From NCBI GenBank assembly GCA_037179515.1, contig JAXCGZ010003851.1:46001-110000 (forward strand): 64,000 nt of DNA. The letters are read 5' to 3'. The stretch is from Halocaridina rubra. Lineage: Eukaryota; Arthropoda; Malacostraca; Decapoda; Atyidae. A program made the position numbers and the translations under genes. Positions 26,322-38,664 of the stretch are shown here, piece after piece. Position 1 is the first letter of the stretch. The number at the start of each line of letters is the position of its first letter. The notes under the pieces were generated by a model. The model was not told where the DNA came from, did not search any database, and saw only the letters and a list, made by a program, of their open reading frames with translations.

Positions 26322-26550
26322 GGCCGCTTTCACACCAAAGTGACACGTCGCGCGTGGCATGCCACGTGGCAAGCCAGTTGAAAACGAACATCCGGAAATA
26401 TGAAACCTTTCACACAAAAATGGCGTGACACGCTCCATGTGCCACGCGACTTTTGTGAGAAAGGTTTCATATATTTTCGGATGTTCGTTTTCAACTGGGG
26501 TGCCACGTGGCTTGCCACGCGCAACGTGCGACTTTGGTGTGAAAGTGGCC
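26322..26550. mobile_element. Foldback MITE, GGCC ends, TTA duplication
   Basis: A 229-bp element with terminal inverted repeats GGCCGCTTTCACACCAAAG and its near complement at the right end (ctttggtgtgaaagtggcc). Most of the interior is also inverted: 'cagttgaaaacgaacatccg' on the left pairs with the complement near 26480-26497. TTA lies on both sides (26319-26321 and 26551-26553). A 3-bp TWA target duplication is the habit of PIF/Harbinger DNA transposons, so a non-autonomous Harbinger-type MITE is the best guess. No transposase is present. Confidence 0.82.
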
Positions 26551-26785
26551 TTAATGTTAACTATTACAGATGAAAATCTTGATACATGTAAACAACTATC
26601 AACAGACGAAGTTCATTCAACTTCATTCTGCATTTTTTTAAATGACATTAATTGAATTATCAGATACGGTAGAATTTATTTTAGACAAAAAGTATATATT
26701 CATTTTATCTGTATTAGTAACCACGAAATAATTAAATTTCTTAACACAATATATAGTACGAGAGGGTGCATTTTATGTACACCTT

Positions 26786-26905
<120 letters not shown>

Positions 26906-27221
26906 CAATTCATACGCGAAAACGAAAAACAATTAGTGTTAAAGAGTTTTTAGTGCCACTTACACAAAGATGGACTGTCAATTGTGTTATAGGCTCGAAT
27001 CCTAGTTAGGGAAAGTTATACGTTTCACACACACGCACATATAAATGAACGTAATAGCTTGCATACTAAACTATAGTTTAGTAAATATAAGCAAATCACT
27101 CACAATATAGTTCATTCTTTTTTTATCATAAACTTTTCCCATATTAGTAAGTGGTCACTGATTCTCACTGGCCTCTGAGTCTATATTTGGTTTTGTGTCA
27201 AAGTTTTAAGCCGATGAATTT

Positions 27222-27290
27222 CCTGAAAGCAACACCCTCGCTTACCCCGGGCTTGGAACCGGCACCAAGTTAAGCTGGTTTGCATGGCAT
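27222..27290 (-). mobile_element. Family E repeat remnant
   Basis: Minus strand: 'aacttggtgccggttccaag', 'cccggggtaagcgagggtgt', 'tgctttcagg'. It aligns with 49845-49905 and 30695-30755. Confidence 0.5.
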
Positions 27291-27359
27291 AATTGTATTT
27301 ACGATGTTCGACACCTGGACTGTTTCGACTTAATATCGAAAAATACACAGAGTCGAATT

Positions 27360-27554
27360 AGTAGTCACCGTGGTTCAAGCGGCAGCGTCCGCGACTCTGA
27401 GGCATCAGGTCGAGGGTTCGCGCCCCGTCACGGTCTGAGGTTAGCAAGGGCATGCACTCAGGGTAAGGATTACATCTGCCAAAACAAGTCCTTCGCATGA
27501 AGGCAACCGTCCTAGCCCTTGGTAGAAAAGGGAGTCCGTGATGTAAAACCGGAA
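27360..27554 (+). mobile_element. Family A SINE, full length with TSD
   Basis: From 'gtagtcaccgtggttcaagc' to 'gtgatgtaaaaccggaa'. Flanks 'cacagagtcgaatt' (27346-27359) and 'cacggagtcgaatt' (27555-27568) differ by one base. Confidence 0.92.
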
Positions 27555-27870
27555 CACGGAGTCGAATTCATGCTATGTTTGAGTACGTGTCATCTGTGGT
27601 CTGTCGACGGAGAAAATCGAAATATCAAATGTCGACATATACGTAAGCCATCATAAGCTTTATTTTTTTTTTTCAAGATTATGTACTTTTGCACATCTTG
27701 TCTTTTCGACAATAAGTCCGTCGACACTTTGTTAATCGACAATTTGACGGCATATCGCCATGGGCTCTGCTTTACTACAGTATTCACGACACCTGTGTTA
27801 AAAACACCTGTGATATGTTATTGTTATTTTACACATACTCTACAACTCAAAAAGATAACAGCTTAATCCT

Positions 27871-27872
<2 letters not shown>

Positions 27873-27935
<63 letters not shown>
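27873..27935. repeat. (GA)n microsatellite
   Basis: About 63 bases of GA. Confidence 0.98.
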
Positions 27936-27940
<5 letters not shown>

Positions 27941-27994
27941 CTGTATTCTGAGTAGTTAATATTGTCCACAAGAAGACAAGTTAAAACATACATG

Positions 27995-28101
<107 letters not shown>

Positions 28102-28204
28102 AACGTGTATCGTAGAAGGCGGCAAAATGGGATATATCCCAGATGATGGGGAGAGAATTATCCCTTCATATTCAAACATGTCTAGAAAAGCGATTATAAA
28201 GACT

Positions 28205-28355
28205 AGCATTAACGGGAAGTTGCCAAACTCTCTTTTAAATTTTCTTTCTTGCCGCAAATAACCGGAGAGAGGAAAGCACGGACAGTATGTGATGAATCCC
28301 TGAGGGAATATGAAAAACCCTCTCTTAAATTTCCTTTCTTGCTGCAAATAATCAA
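28205..28355. repeat. Local duplication
   Basis: 'aactctcttttaaattttct' with 'ttcttgccgcaaataa' (about 28227-28262) is repeated with changes at about 28316-28351 ('aaccctctcttaaatttcct', 'ttcttgctgcaaataa'). The period is about 88 bases. Confidence 0.6.
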
Positions 28356-28828
28356 GGAAAGAAGAGAATAAGGGCTATGTGTGATGTCCTACTAGCTTAG
28401 ATAATTAGATACAACTTTAACTACCTAACCTGCCTCATTGAGCTATTATGTCATGATTCAGAAATGTTCTTTATATATTTATTTATCTGTACACCGCATT
28501 AATTTCAAGATGGACGTTTGAACTACAGTAAATGAAAATATATTTGGAATTACCCCTAGATCCAAAGGTGAAACATGAATCAATCCTTAAATGAGGTTCT
28601 ACTGAAAAGTTTACAAACTCAGTGACCCTATATGACTGGAAAAATTGCAAGCAAAGAACTGGTGTGTTACGGAGTAAAAAAAATTCTGCTTCTTTAGTAT
28701 TGTTTTTTTTTCTCCAGTGCTTAATTGAACAAAGAAATGGTGGGCCAGTTCACAAACGAATTCTTTAGAGCAAATTACACTCCAGGTCAATCTAATTTTT
28801 ACATTTTACTTTTTTATTTATTTTCTTT

Positions 28829-29178
28829 TTTATAATTGCGACACCAGGACGGGCCAAAAAAATAAATCTACCTAGAAAAAATAGAGAAAAACAGAGATGG
28901 GGGAGTATTATGACTTGTCAGATGTGAAGGGATAATAAGACATGTGTAACGAATATCCAAGAATATTCGGTGTTAATGTTAGCATAGAAAGAGACCCCCC
29001 CCCCTTTTTTTTTCATTGATATCCACCCATAAGAGTAGCCGGGCCTTGGTGAGGCCACAGGTGGAAATGAAAGAGAACCGTAACTGAAGAACGACTTGAC
29101 ATCGAACTGTCCTGGACAGTCGTATTTTAGACCACAAGACCCTTCAGCTGTAGTATCGCAACGGGCTGTTGGTGCCAT
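28829..29178 (-). mobile_element. Family C A-tailed retroelement, long copy
   Basis: Read on the plus strand: T-rich run, 'gcgacaccaggacgggccaa', 'acagagatgggggag', 'tgacttgtcagatgtgaagg', 'cgaatatccaagaatattcg', 'aactgtcctggacagt', 'acccttcagctgtagtatcg' and 'gtgccatggg'. The order is kept in other copies (33929-34243, 36840-37115, 48958-49243). The tail direction makes it minus-sense. A 74-base insertion interrupts it at 28995-29068. Confidence 0.75.
28995..29068 (-). mobile_element. Small nested insertion with A-run and G-run end
   Basis: Flanked by the 8-base direct repeat GAAAGAGA (28987-28994 and 29069-29076), which is single in other family C copies. On the minus strand the insert ends in about nine A then about ten G. 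It might be a retroposed RNA fragment or a DNA-transposon remnant. Confidence 0.5.
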
Positions 29179-29204
29179 GGGCCAACCTATTTACTGTGAG
29201 TCTG

Positions 29205-29292
29205 AGCTAGGAAGGGCATCCGACCTTAATTCCCCAGCTCCAACCTGTCTGTGTCCATCTCCACTCGAATGGATTAGTAAAGACACAAAAAA
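29205..29292 (+). mobile_element. Family B SINE tail fragment
   Basis: 'aggaagggcatccgacctta', 'attccccagctccaacctgt', 'ccactcgaatgg', then 'attagtaaagacac'. It sits immediately after the family C element. Confidence 0.75.
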
Positions 29293-29448
29293 CGTCAAAA
29301 CAACATTTACTGTTTATTTACGCATTGTACTTTAAATAGAAAATTTCGTATTGGAAACAAAACTAAATTATTCACATTAATCTGCAAATGACAAAAGAAT
29401 GAGTGACTACGTAAATAAATATACTTACATACATATACACACATATAT

Positions 29449-29602
<154 letters not shown>

Positions 29603-30207
29603 GGTATATATAAATTAATAAAATATATAAATACTGACGCGACAAATACTATTAACGGCATAAATAGACTTCAACTAATATCATATAACAGCACATATCA
29701 TCATCACAAAAAGAAACCCTATTTCAATTTATCTCAATACAGAGATTAACTAGTTGCAATTATATTGTCCAATGGCAATATGAATCCATCACATGTATTC
29801 TATGGCAATGCAATATGGAACATACATTGAGGATTAATGCAACACATGTGTATTGATATACAGTAAAATGCATTTCGTCAATAAAAGTTTAATTTTTCTC
29901 TCCCTCTCTCTCTCTCTCTCTCTAGTTGCTAACCCAACAATTGCAGACAGACATGCAATTTGCATATTATCAAATCTTAACAGGTCGATACAATTGATCA
30001 ATATTAGACCACGAAGAAGAAAGCATTTAAATCGCCTCTCTCTCTCTCTCTCTCTCTCATACACACACACAAATAGATTATGAATAAGTCATCAGAAACT
30101 CTAATATGAGGCTACCAGAGTAGCCCTAATGACTGGCATATTAGAGATTCTGGGGAGGGCTTCGCAGTGGTAAGCTCTCACTCATATGGTTGGAGGGCTT
30201 TCACAAT

Positions 30208-30238
<31 letters not shown>

Positions 30239-30552
30239 ATTCCAGCCCCTCTTCCATTCTCTCTCCCTCACCCCAGTGGCAATAACCCTCCTCTCCCGGT
30301 AAGATATCGAATATGTATGGCATTTTTTGATGGGGGAGGGGGTGGCACTACATGTACTGTATTGACTCTGCAGCATTAGAGAACATACTTACGCAATATG
30401 TGAAAGGAACGAACGTGTTCACATTGGTAAAAGTATGTGTACATCCGAAAAGGCACACTAGGGCATGAATGAAAGCGAACGCAATTAAGATATTAGGATA
30501 TAGTAAAGAGTAAATCAAAAGTGCCCTTGAGTAACTCAAATTTACATAAGTC

Positions 30553-30575
30553 ACCTAACCTAACCTAACCTAACC
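30553..30575. repeat. Interstitial telomere-like (CCTAA)n
   Basis: About four units of CCTAA, the complement of TTAGG, the usual arthropod telomere unit. Confidence 0.75.
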
Positions 30576-30654
30576 TGACTCAATTTGACCTAAACTAACT
30601 CCAAAGGGTAATTTAACATTACGGGATGACCCTTCTTTACTAGATCCAGATACT

Positions 30655-30810
30655 TCGTAAGTGTATTTATGAATAATCTTCCAACTGGGAGAGGATCTCG
30701 GCTCAACTCGGTGCAGGTCTCAAGCCTGGACCAATGGAAAGATTGGTGTAAGGAAAGCCACTTGGCCGTAATACCATCACTAGTCTCCAAGAGTCTAGTG
30801 GAAAACAGAG
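30655..30810 (+). mobile_element. Family E repeat remnant
   Basis: 'caactcggtgcaggtctcaa', 'gcctggaccaatgg', 'ttggtgtaaggaaagccac', 'ggccgtaata', then 'gagtctagtggaaaacag'. It aligns in order with 49785-50010. Confidence 0.55.
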
Positions 30811-30875
30811 TACCCCATATGAACAATATTAAAACTGTTTATACACAAGGAAGAATAAGAAATAGATAGATAGAC

Positions 30876-31018
<143 letters not shown>

Positions 31019-31280
31019 TTAACACTGGTTATTCAATGCCAATAGTATTTGAACTCTCACAAGGACCGGTTAATGAACGGTAAGAGGTCTGTCAGTTTCT
31101 AACTTCTTTCAACTCAGCTAGTTGAATGAGTAAATAAGTTTCCAAGCATGAACACTATTTTTAAAAAAATCAGCAGCTCTAACCATAAACAAGAAAAAAC
31201 ATGAAATATATTCACGTATACACACAAATAAACAAGTACAATATGTAATAAATCACGAACAAAAACGTACAATGTACTAT

Positions 31281-31435
31281 GTGTCACAATTAGTCCCTAT
31301 TCAAATAGGGGTGGACACAGTCCTGTCGAAGCTGGGGGATTGAAGCTTGATGCTTTTATAACGTCCGGCGGTGGGATAGAACTCCTGTTAGTTGCTTACC
31401 GACTAGCGCACTCCACCAGTGGGCTACCGCGGCGT
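31281..31435 (-). mobile_element. Family B SINE, full copy
   Basis: Minus strand: 'cgcggtagcccactggtgga' (A box), 'gagttctatcccaccgccgg' (B box), then the tail with a hairpin around 'cctatttgaatagg' and 'gactaattgtgacac'. Confidence 0.78.
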
Positions 31436-31532
31436 TAACATAAATATAAAAAATCGACAATTCCATTCCATTCAAGTATATCAATATTATCGATTTTAAA
31501 CAGGAATTAAAGGACAGTAAAGATCACGAAAG

Positions 31533-31673
31533 GGTTCGCGCCCCGTCAGGGTCTGAGGTTAGCAAGGACATGCACTCTGGGTAACGATTACATCTGCCAA
31601 AACAAGTCCTTCGCAAGAGGGCAACCGTCCTAGCCCTTAGCAGAAAAGGGAGTTCGTGACGTAAAACCGGAAC
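31533..31673 (+). mobile_element. Family A SINE, 5'-truncated at the B box, perfect TSD
   Basis: Begins 'ggttcgcgccccgtcagg' and runs to the normal 3' end. AAAGATCACGAAAG flanks it (31519-31532 and 31674-31687). The duplication directly abuts the truncated end, so the truncation happened at insertion. Confidence 0.93.
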
Positions 31674-31689
31674 AAAGATCACGAAAGAA

Positions 31690-32458
<769 letters not shown>

Positions 32459-32625
32459 CGGAGCTAGTAAAACGGAGAGTTGCCCTTATCAAGTCAATAA
32501 AAATATAGCAAACTAAATATGTATATATGAGAACGAAACTGCTAGAACACCCTTTTCTTAAGAGCAGGCAGCTTACAAGATGCAGGTAAGACATGTAAAG
32601 GCTTAAAAAGAGTGCCACTAACGGT

Positions 32626-32840
32626 ATGTTCTTTTTCTATGCCTACAGCTACACTGAATATTCTTGGATATTCATTACACATCTCTTATTATCCCTTCAT
32701 ATCTGACAAGTCATTACACTCTCCATCACTGTTTCTCTTTACTTTGTGTATTCTTCGTGCCCAGGCCCGATGAGGGCTTTTTTATTTTATTATTTTTTGA
32801 CCCGTCCTGGTGTCCCAATAAAAAATAATAATAATAATAA
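32626..32840 (+). mobile_element. Family C retroelement, 5'-truncated
   Basis: 'gttctttttctatgcctaca', 'actgaatattcttggatatt', 'atatctgacaagtca', 'cgtgcccaggcccgatgagg', T-run, 'cccgtcctggtgtccc', then a tail that became (AAT)n. Confidence 0.75.
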
Positions 32841-32880
32841 TGAATAAAAAAGTATCACAACTTATAACAATGCAGTTTAA

Positions 32881-33038
32881 TGTGTCACAATTAGTCCCCA
32901 TTCGAGTGGAGGTGGACACCGACATGTTAGAGCAAGGGATATTCAGGTTAGATGCTCATTCTAATTCCCAGCGGTGGGCTCTAACTCGAGTTAGCTTCTT
33001 CCCGGCTCGTGCGATCTACCACTGAGCTGCTACGATCC
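32881..33038 (-). mobile_element. Family B SINE, full copy
   Basis: Minus strand: 'cgtagcagctcagtggtaga' (A box) and 'cgagttagagcccaccgctg' (B-box region). The tail includes 'ccactcgaatgggg' and 'actaattgtgacac'. The middle of the tail is diverged. Confidence 0.75.
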
Positions 33039-33141
33039 TCTAGAATCATAACTAATACTCCCGCAGTTATCTAACACTGAAAAGCAGTAATGATACTGCT
33101 ATACCCAAATGCTTTGTGGCAAGAGGCAGAGAATAACTTTT

Positions 33142-33295
33142 TTTTTTATGATTGTGACACTAGGACGGGCAAAAAAAAATTTAAAAAAATCTACCCTCAT
33201 CGGGCCTGGGCATGAAGGAAACATAGAGGAACATGGGAGTATTGCGACTTGTCAAATGTGAAGGGATGATATGTGTAACGAATATCTGGAGGGAC
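33142..33295 (-). mobile_element. Family C retroelement, 5'-truncated
   Basis: 'tgattgtgacactaggacgg', 'ctaccctcatcgggcctggg', 'tgcgacttgtcaaatgtgaa', 'gtgtaacgaatatct'. The right limit near 33295 is a truncation. Confidence 0.7.
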
Positions 33296-33351
33296 ATTAC
33301 ATCCACCATCAGCACAACATTCGTCAAAATATTCAAAAGACGTAACCATTC

Positions 33352-33420
33352 AAATGCAGCCTTAATTCCCCACATCCAACCTGTCTGTGTCCACCCCCTA
33401 CTTGAATGAGCATAATTACT
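33352..33420 (+). mobile_element. Family B SINE tail fragment
   Basis: 'cagccttaattccccacatc' and 'caacctgtctgtgtccaccc', then 'ttgaatgagcataatta'. The head is absent. Confidence 0.65.
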
Positions 33421-33928
33421 GGCACCATTCAGTAACGTTTGTAACAACTGCATAACAGAGAATGGCGTGATAATAGGAGCGCCAGAACCAGAAATATTTC
33501 TTTAACCAAACTTAGAATATCGAGTACTTGAGTTTCACAAAGAGATGAATTGAAGTTCATTCATAAAATTTAATGACAAATGAAAGGAAGAAGATAAAGT
33601 CATTGAAATATATTGCATACTTTTGGGATATTTTTGTAAGGAATATTGAGGAAATCAATTCAATCTGCCTTAGAAAGAATCGATGGAGGGTTGTGAAAAA
33701 AAATGGACTTTTTAGCACGGATATTTTTTTTTTTTTTTTTTTTAAGAAAGGAATCTATCTACTGTGTCAGAGAGGCAGGTACAGAATTCAATACCCTTCA
33801 TACGCCGCGCTAACTATCAGAATAAAAGCTTACAGAAGATATACGTCTATAACAAATACCATCAAAGATTCAAAGATTTGTAACATCATGACGTAGTATG
33901 AGACAGGGTTAATACATAAACATGTCTA

Positions 33929-34243
33929 GGTTAGCCCATGGCTTCAGCCACCCGTTGAGATACTACAGCTGAAGGGTCTTTTGGAATTAAATAGGACTGT
34001 CCAGGACAGTTCGATGTTAAGTCTTCCTTCAGTTACAGTTCTCTTTCTATGCCTACATCAACACCGAATATTCTCGGATATTCGTTGCACATCTCTTCTC
34101 ATCCCTTCACACGTGACAAGTCACAGCACACCCCATCTCTGTTTCTCTTTACTTTATAATTTTTTCGTGCCCAGGCCCGATGAGGAAATATTTAATTTTT
34201 TTTTTTTTTTTGGCCCGTCTTGGTGTCACAATCCTAAAAAAAA
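33929..34243 (+). mobile_element. Family C retroelement, long copy
   Basis: Runs from 'ggttagcccatggcttcagc' through 'tactacagctgaagggtctt', 'gactgtccaggacagttcga', 'accgaatattctcggatatt', 'cgtgcccaggcccgatgagg' and a T-run to 'cttggtgtcacaatcc' and an A-run. It carries two short hairpins: ACTGTCC/GGACAGT and CGAATAT/ATATTCG-type arms. Confidence 0.78.
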
Positions 34244-34389
34244 GTTTCTTAATATTATGGTAATAACAGGAGGTAGCAATAGTAACCTTTCCTCAAAACC
34301 TTCCAAGTACATGCACCTGACTTACTTTAATATTTTTCAAGCGCAATATACTGCCTACTCGTGTAAAATACAGAGGTGTACATCAAATT

Positions 34390-34682
<293 letters not shown>

Positions 34683-34783
34683 GAATAATAGAGGAAATTT
34701 TTTATCATCTTATATTTTCACAATGACGTTAATGAGAAGGAAAATTAGAGTTGAGGAAGCTGCTTTGACACGTGCATTTAACA

Positions 34784-34784
<1 letters not shown>

Positions 34785-34827
<43 letters not shown>
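34785..34827. repeat. (CT)n microsatellite
   Basis: About 42 bases of CT. Confidence 0.97.
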
Positions 34828-34829
<2 letters not shown>

Positions 34830-35707
34830 GCAAAAACACAATCAAGGCGATGCATATGTCTATGTGATATGAAATGGATTTTTCTCTCATGGTTCTTGTA
34901 ACCAACTCATTTCGTATTTTTTACTTTTTTTTAAGACCAACACCTGTCGATTTTCACAAAATTGATGCCAACTATATATACGTCTTGCTTTCGCCACAGT
35001 CTTTTTAGAATTACATATATTACTGATAGCAATTAACGCATGTATGTATGTATGCATGCGTCTGATTTCCTTTACAGATATTTAAGGGGAAAAGCCTTAA
35101 ACTCGTAATTCCTAGACTCCTGGTCAGTTTTTCATTCACTGAATGCATATACATATGTATGTATGTATGTATGTATATGTTTAAGAGAAAGAGCTTTATA
35201 CTCTTGTTTCCATGTCAGTTTTTTTTTTTTTATTAACGATAAGTATAAATGTATATGTGTATGTATGTGATTACCTATATTTAAAGGAAAAATATATGCA
35301 TAATTCCCCGTCTCCTAGTCGTTACGAATGGATGTACGTATGTATGTATGAATATTTTGACTACGATGGTAATTTGGAAACATCGGAGTGTCTTAGCACT
35401 TTCGAGTGTATTATTTATTCATCTCATCTTCAGAGGTAACTGAAGATGCGTAGATCATATACTCGAAATTGAATTTTTTTAATTTTTAATTAATTTTAAA
35501 TATCATAGCAAGTAATTAAGAATAAAATATAGTGTAATAATTGATTGATGGTAGACGAGCACTCTGCGATTATTAATTAAGAGTAATATATTATGGTTTG
35601 CATGTATTAATAGCAGAAGAGCACTCTGCGATTATTGATGTTTAGGTATTCCGCTGTTTTCATGGTACCATTATAAAATTATTTATATTTACAGAATTTA
35701 TATGCTT

Positions 35708-35859
35708 CTCATGAAACAGGTTTCTACGTATCACTCATACGAGATCTCATGAAACAGGTTTCTGTATATCACTCATAAAATACCTCATGAAACAGGTTTC
35801 TGTATATCACTCATAAAAGACCTCATGAAACAGGTTTCTGTATATCACTCATACGAGAC
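35708..35859. repeat. 38-bp tandem repeat, four exact-length units
   Basis: Units start at 35708, 35746, 35784 and 35822, each 'ctcatgaaacaggtttct' followed by 20 more variable bases. A looser duplication, 'gagcactctgcgattatt', lies just upstream (about 35558 and 35618). Confidence 0.95.
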
Positions 35860-36339
35860 CTGATATTTTTATAAGTGACTGTAATTGTACAACTTTCATT
35901 TAAAATATTCATATTTGTCGTTTATAGAAGAGAATCTAATGCTATTACAAACTAAGTGAAGAATATTATAACCCAAAAATAATAACAATTACATTAAATT
36001 ATATAATAATGTACAAAATTCGAGAGCTAGTAAAGAGGAAAGCATCTAGCGACAACATTCACTCGGTCTAAATTTTCCTCTCCGGAGAGTCGGCTTGTGT
36101 ATTTCCCATTTCTAGCCACTGTACCTACGTCTACCCATCCACCCCCAAGGCATATCCATTACCCACCCCCAAACAACAAACTCCCCCATCTCCCACACAT
36201 CCCTACCCTACCCACCCACCCCATCTCTAGCAACGACCTCTTATTGATCTGACTCCCTTGATATCGTGACCAACATCCTTGAATAACTTCATGAAAAAAA
36301 AGAGAGAAGGAGAGAGAGAGAGAGACACCGAGTGAGGGA

Positions 36340-36411
36340 GCGAGAGAGACCATTTTGCAAGCGCGAAGTTGAAGCATTTGAAATGGTCGCGAAGCGGCTC
36401 TCTCGCTCACT
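36340..36411. repeat. Imperfect inverted repeat
   Basis: 'gagcgagagag' (about 36340) pairs with 'ctctctcgctc' (about 36400), and internal 'ccattt' pairs with 'aaatgg'. The hairpin is short and may be chance. Confidence 0.35.
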
Positions 36412-36504
36412 TCCCTGAGGGATGTTGTTCTTAGACTATTACCCTGAGTGCTATATTGTACATAGGCTATAACAAACAAATCTACAACTTCTTGATAGTT
36501 ATGT

Positions 36505-36660
36505 GATCGGGTTTTCGTCACGGACTCCCTTTTCTACTAAGGACTAGGATGGTGCCTTCTTGCGAAAAACTTTGGTTTTGGCATTTGTGATCGCTACCCT
36601 GAGTGAATGCCTTTTCTAGCCACAAACCATCGATCTGACGACTCTAAGTCGCAAGCGGTA
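36505..36660 (-). mobile_element. Old, diverged family A SINE
   Basis: 'cgtcacggactcccttttct', 'aaggactaggatggtgcctt', 'ccctgagtgaatgcc', 'atctgacgactctaagtcgc'. Many substitutions compared with the other copies, so it predates the copies with intact duplications. Confidence 0.7.
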
Positions 36661-36839
36661 TATTTTAAATGTTACATACATCTTTATGTATGATAACCTC
36701 GGATACATTAAGCCATTAATGTATGGAGCAAAAGATGCTGCAGAATCTTGAAGATTCCGAAACTCTATTAAAAATCTTACTAAGGGATATCTATCAACGC
36801 TAAAAGCTCCTATATTACCGCATATTAACCACTTCAAAA

Positions 36840-37115
36840 CTACAGCTGAAGGGTGAAGGGTCTTGTGGACTTGAATAAGACTGTCCAGGACAGTTCGATA
36901 TTAAGTCTTCCTTCAGTTACGGTTCTCTTTCTATGCCCACATCAACACCGAATATTCCTGGATATTCATTATACATCTCTTATTATCCTTTCACATCTGA
37001 CAAGTCACTATACTCCCCATCTCTGTTTCCCTTTATGTTTTCTTCGTACCCAGGGTCCATGAGGGTAGATTTATTTTTTTTTTTTTACCTGTCCTGGTGT
37101 CACAATCATAAAAAA
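36840..37115 (+). mobile_element. Family C retroelement, near-long copy
   Basis: 'ctacagctgaagggtgaagg', 'gactgtccaggacagttcga', 'accgaatattcctggatatt', 'catctgacaagtcact', 'cctgtcctggtgtcacaatc' and an A-rich end. Confidence 0.78.
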
Positions 37116-37177
37116 GAAACATATACAAATACATACATAAATTTACATGTATACATATATATCAAAGAATTACATAT

Positions 37178-37251
37178 GTTCCGGTTTTACGTCACGGACT
37201 CCCATTTCAACCAAGGGCTAGGACGGTTGCCTTCTTGCGAAGGACTTGTTT
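37178..37251 (-). mobile_element. Family A SINE 3' fragment
   Basis: Only the last ~74 bases, from 'gttccggttttacgtcacgg' to 'cgaaggacttgttt'. 5'-truncated; no clear duplication. Confidence 0.85.
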
Positions 37252-37478
37252 CTAACATTATATTTGCTCGTGGTATAGGACTGCAATAATTAGGCTAACT
37301 TTCCTTTCCGAATCAAGGGACAGAATTATTTAAGTTTTTAGTGAAAAGGGTTACCGGAAAAGCGGCAGTTTATATATTTAGTTTATTATAAGTTCTCTGC
37401 GTACACTCGCGGCAAGAAATGGCGCCTAAACCAAGCCCTCATACAGGGCAACTGACTACGACCAAATCCATGAGCAAT

Positions 37479-37660
37479 TTTTTTTTTCATGAGTGTGATA
37501 CCGGGACAGGCAAAAACTGCCCTCATCAATAAAGGTCCGGGCACGAGAAAGCACCAAGACGAAGGAAAAGAAAAAGGTTAAGGACAAGGCTGTGATGATG
37601 TGATGTTACACAAAGGAAAACGACAGACAGAAAATATAGTCAACGTACAGTGGACTACCA
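37479..37660 (-). mobile_element. Family D A-tailed retroelement
   Basis: T-run, 'atgagtgtgataccgggaca', 'ctgccctcatcaataaag', 'gtccgggcacgag', 'gacgaaggaaaagaaa', then 'acgacagacagaaaatatag'. It aligns along its length with 3053-3245. Confidence 0.65.
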
Positions 37661-37890
37661 TCTTCTAGCTTATCAACCTTATTATAAATGAATAACACTC
37701 TCTTGAGAAAGGTCCTGGTAATGTGTGATTATAATCGTGAAATTTATACGTCTGCCAACACATTATTAGCAAGCAATCATGCAGTATGGTGTTAAAATAT
37801 AAAGATTTAAATATATTTCCTGAGTATGACCACGCATAGCATCAGGAATAAGGACAATAATGATAAGAGGCTTCTTTGGGATATTGGACA

Positions 37891-37934
37891 TTAATAATAA
37901 TAATAATAATAACAATAATAATAATAATAATAAT
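37891..37934. repeat. (AAT)n microsatellite
   Basis: AAT units with one AAC. Confidence 0.96.
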
Positions 37935-38064
37935 CTCGAACATCATATTGCATGGCCTACGCTGCTCTTGGCGTTGCGACTGGTCAGGTACGGAGCGAGC
38001 AAAAGGCAGATCAATAAACATCAGTAATAACAGCTTCGCTTCACGTGGACTAAGAAAAAAAATT

Positions 38065-38074
38065 TATATATATA

Positions 38075-38140
<66 letters not shown>

Positions 38141-38222
38141 TCGCTAAATCATAACTAAATAATTTTTAACGTTTTAGATAAGAATGGATGTATTAAACTT
38201 TATTATATGAAAGTTATTTATT

Positions 38223-38301
<79 letters not shown>
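38065..38301. repeat. Two (TA)n microsatellites
   Basis: TA arrays at 38065-38141 (with breaks) and 38226-38301, with unique AT-rich sequence between. Confidence 0.95.
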
Positions 38302-38304
<3 letters not shown>

Positions 38305-38467
38305 TCAGGAAGGTGATTTTGCTAACCCAAATAATATGGAAAATATTTATACTTGATTAAAAAATAATATAGAATAGAATAACATATGTGATTGTTTAAC
38401 TTGAATGATTAAATGCCAAGCGTTATTCAGTTTAGAAATAATCGATATTTACTTGAAATAATATAAA

Positions 38468-38664
38468 GTAGTCACCATGGCTCAAGCGGTACCGTCCGCG
38501 ACTTTGAGGCGTCAGGTCGAGGGTTCGCGCCCCGTCACGGCACGAGGTTAGCAAGGACATGCACTCAGGGTAACGAATACATCTGCCAAAAACAAGTCCT
38601 TTGCAAGAAGGCAACCGTCCTAGCCCTTAGTAGAAAAGGGAGTCCGTGACGTAAAACCGCAACA
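38468..38664 (+). mobile_element. Family A SINE, full length with imperfect TSD
   Basis: From 'gtagtcaccatggctcaagc' to 'gtaaaaccgcaaca'. Flanks 'acttgaaataatataaa' (38451-38467) and 'acttgaaacaatttaaa' (38665-38681) differ at two bases, suggesting an older insertion. Confidence 0.9.

Noticed and set aside
26322..26550. piggyBac-type element (TTAA target)
   Set aside because: The flanks repeat only TTA here and TAA at the second copy, so a 3-bp TWA target fits better than TTAA.
36340..36411. Hairpin RNA gene
   Set aside because: The arms are short, partly low-complexity GA/CT, and the middle does not pair well.
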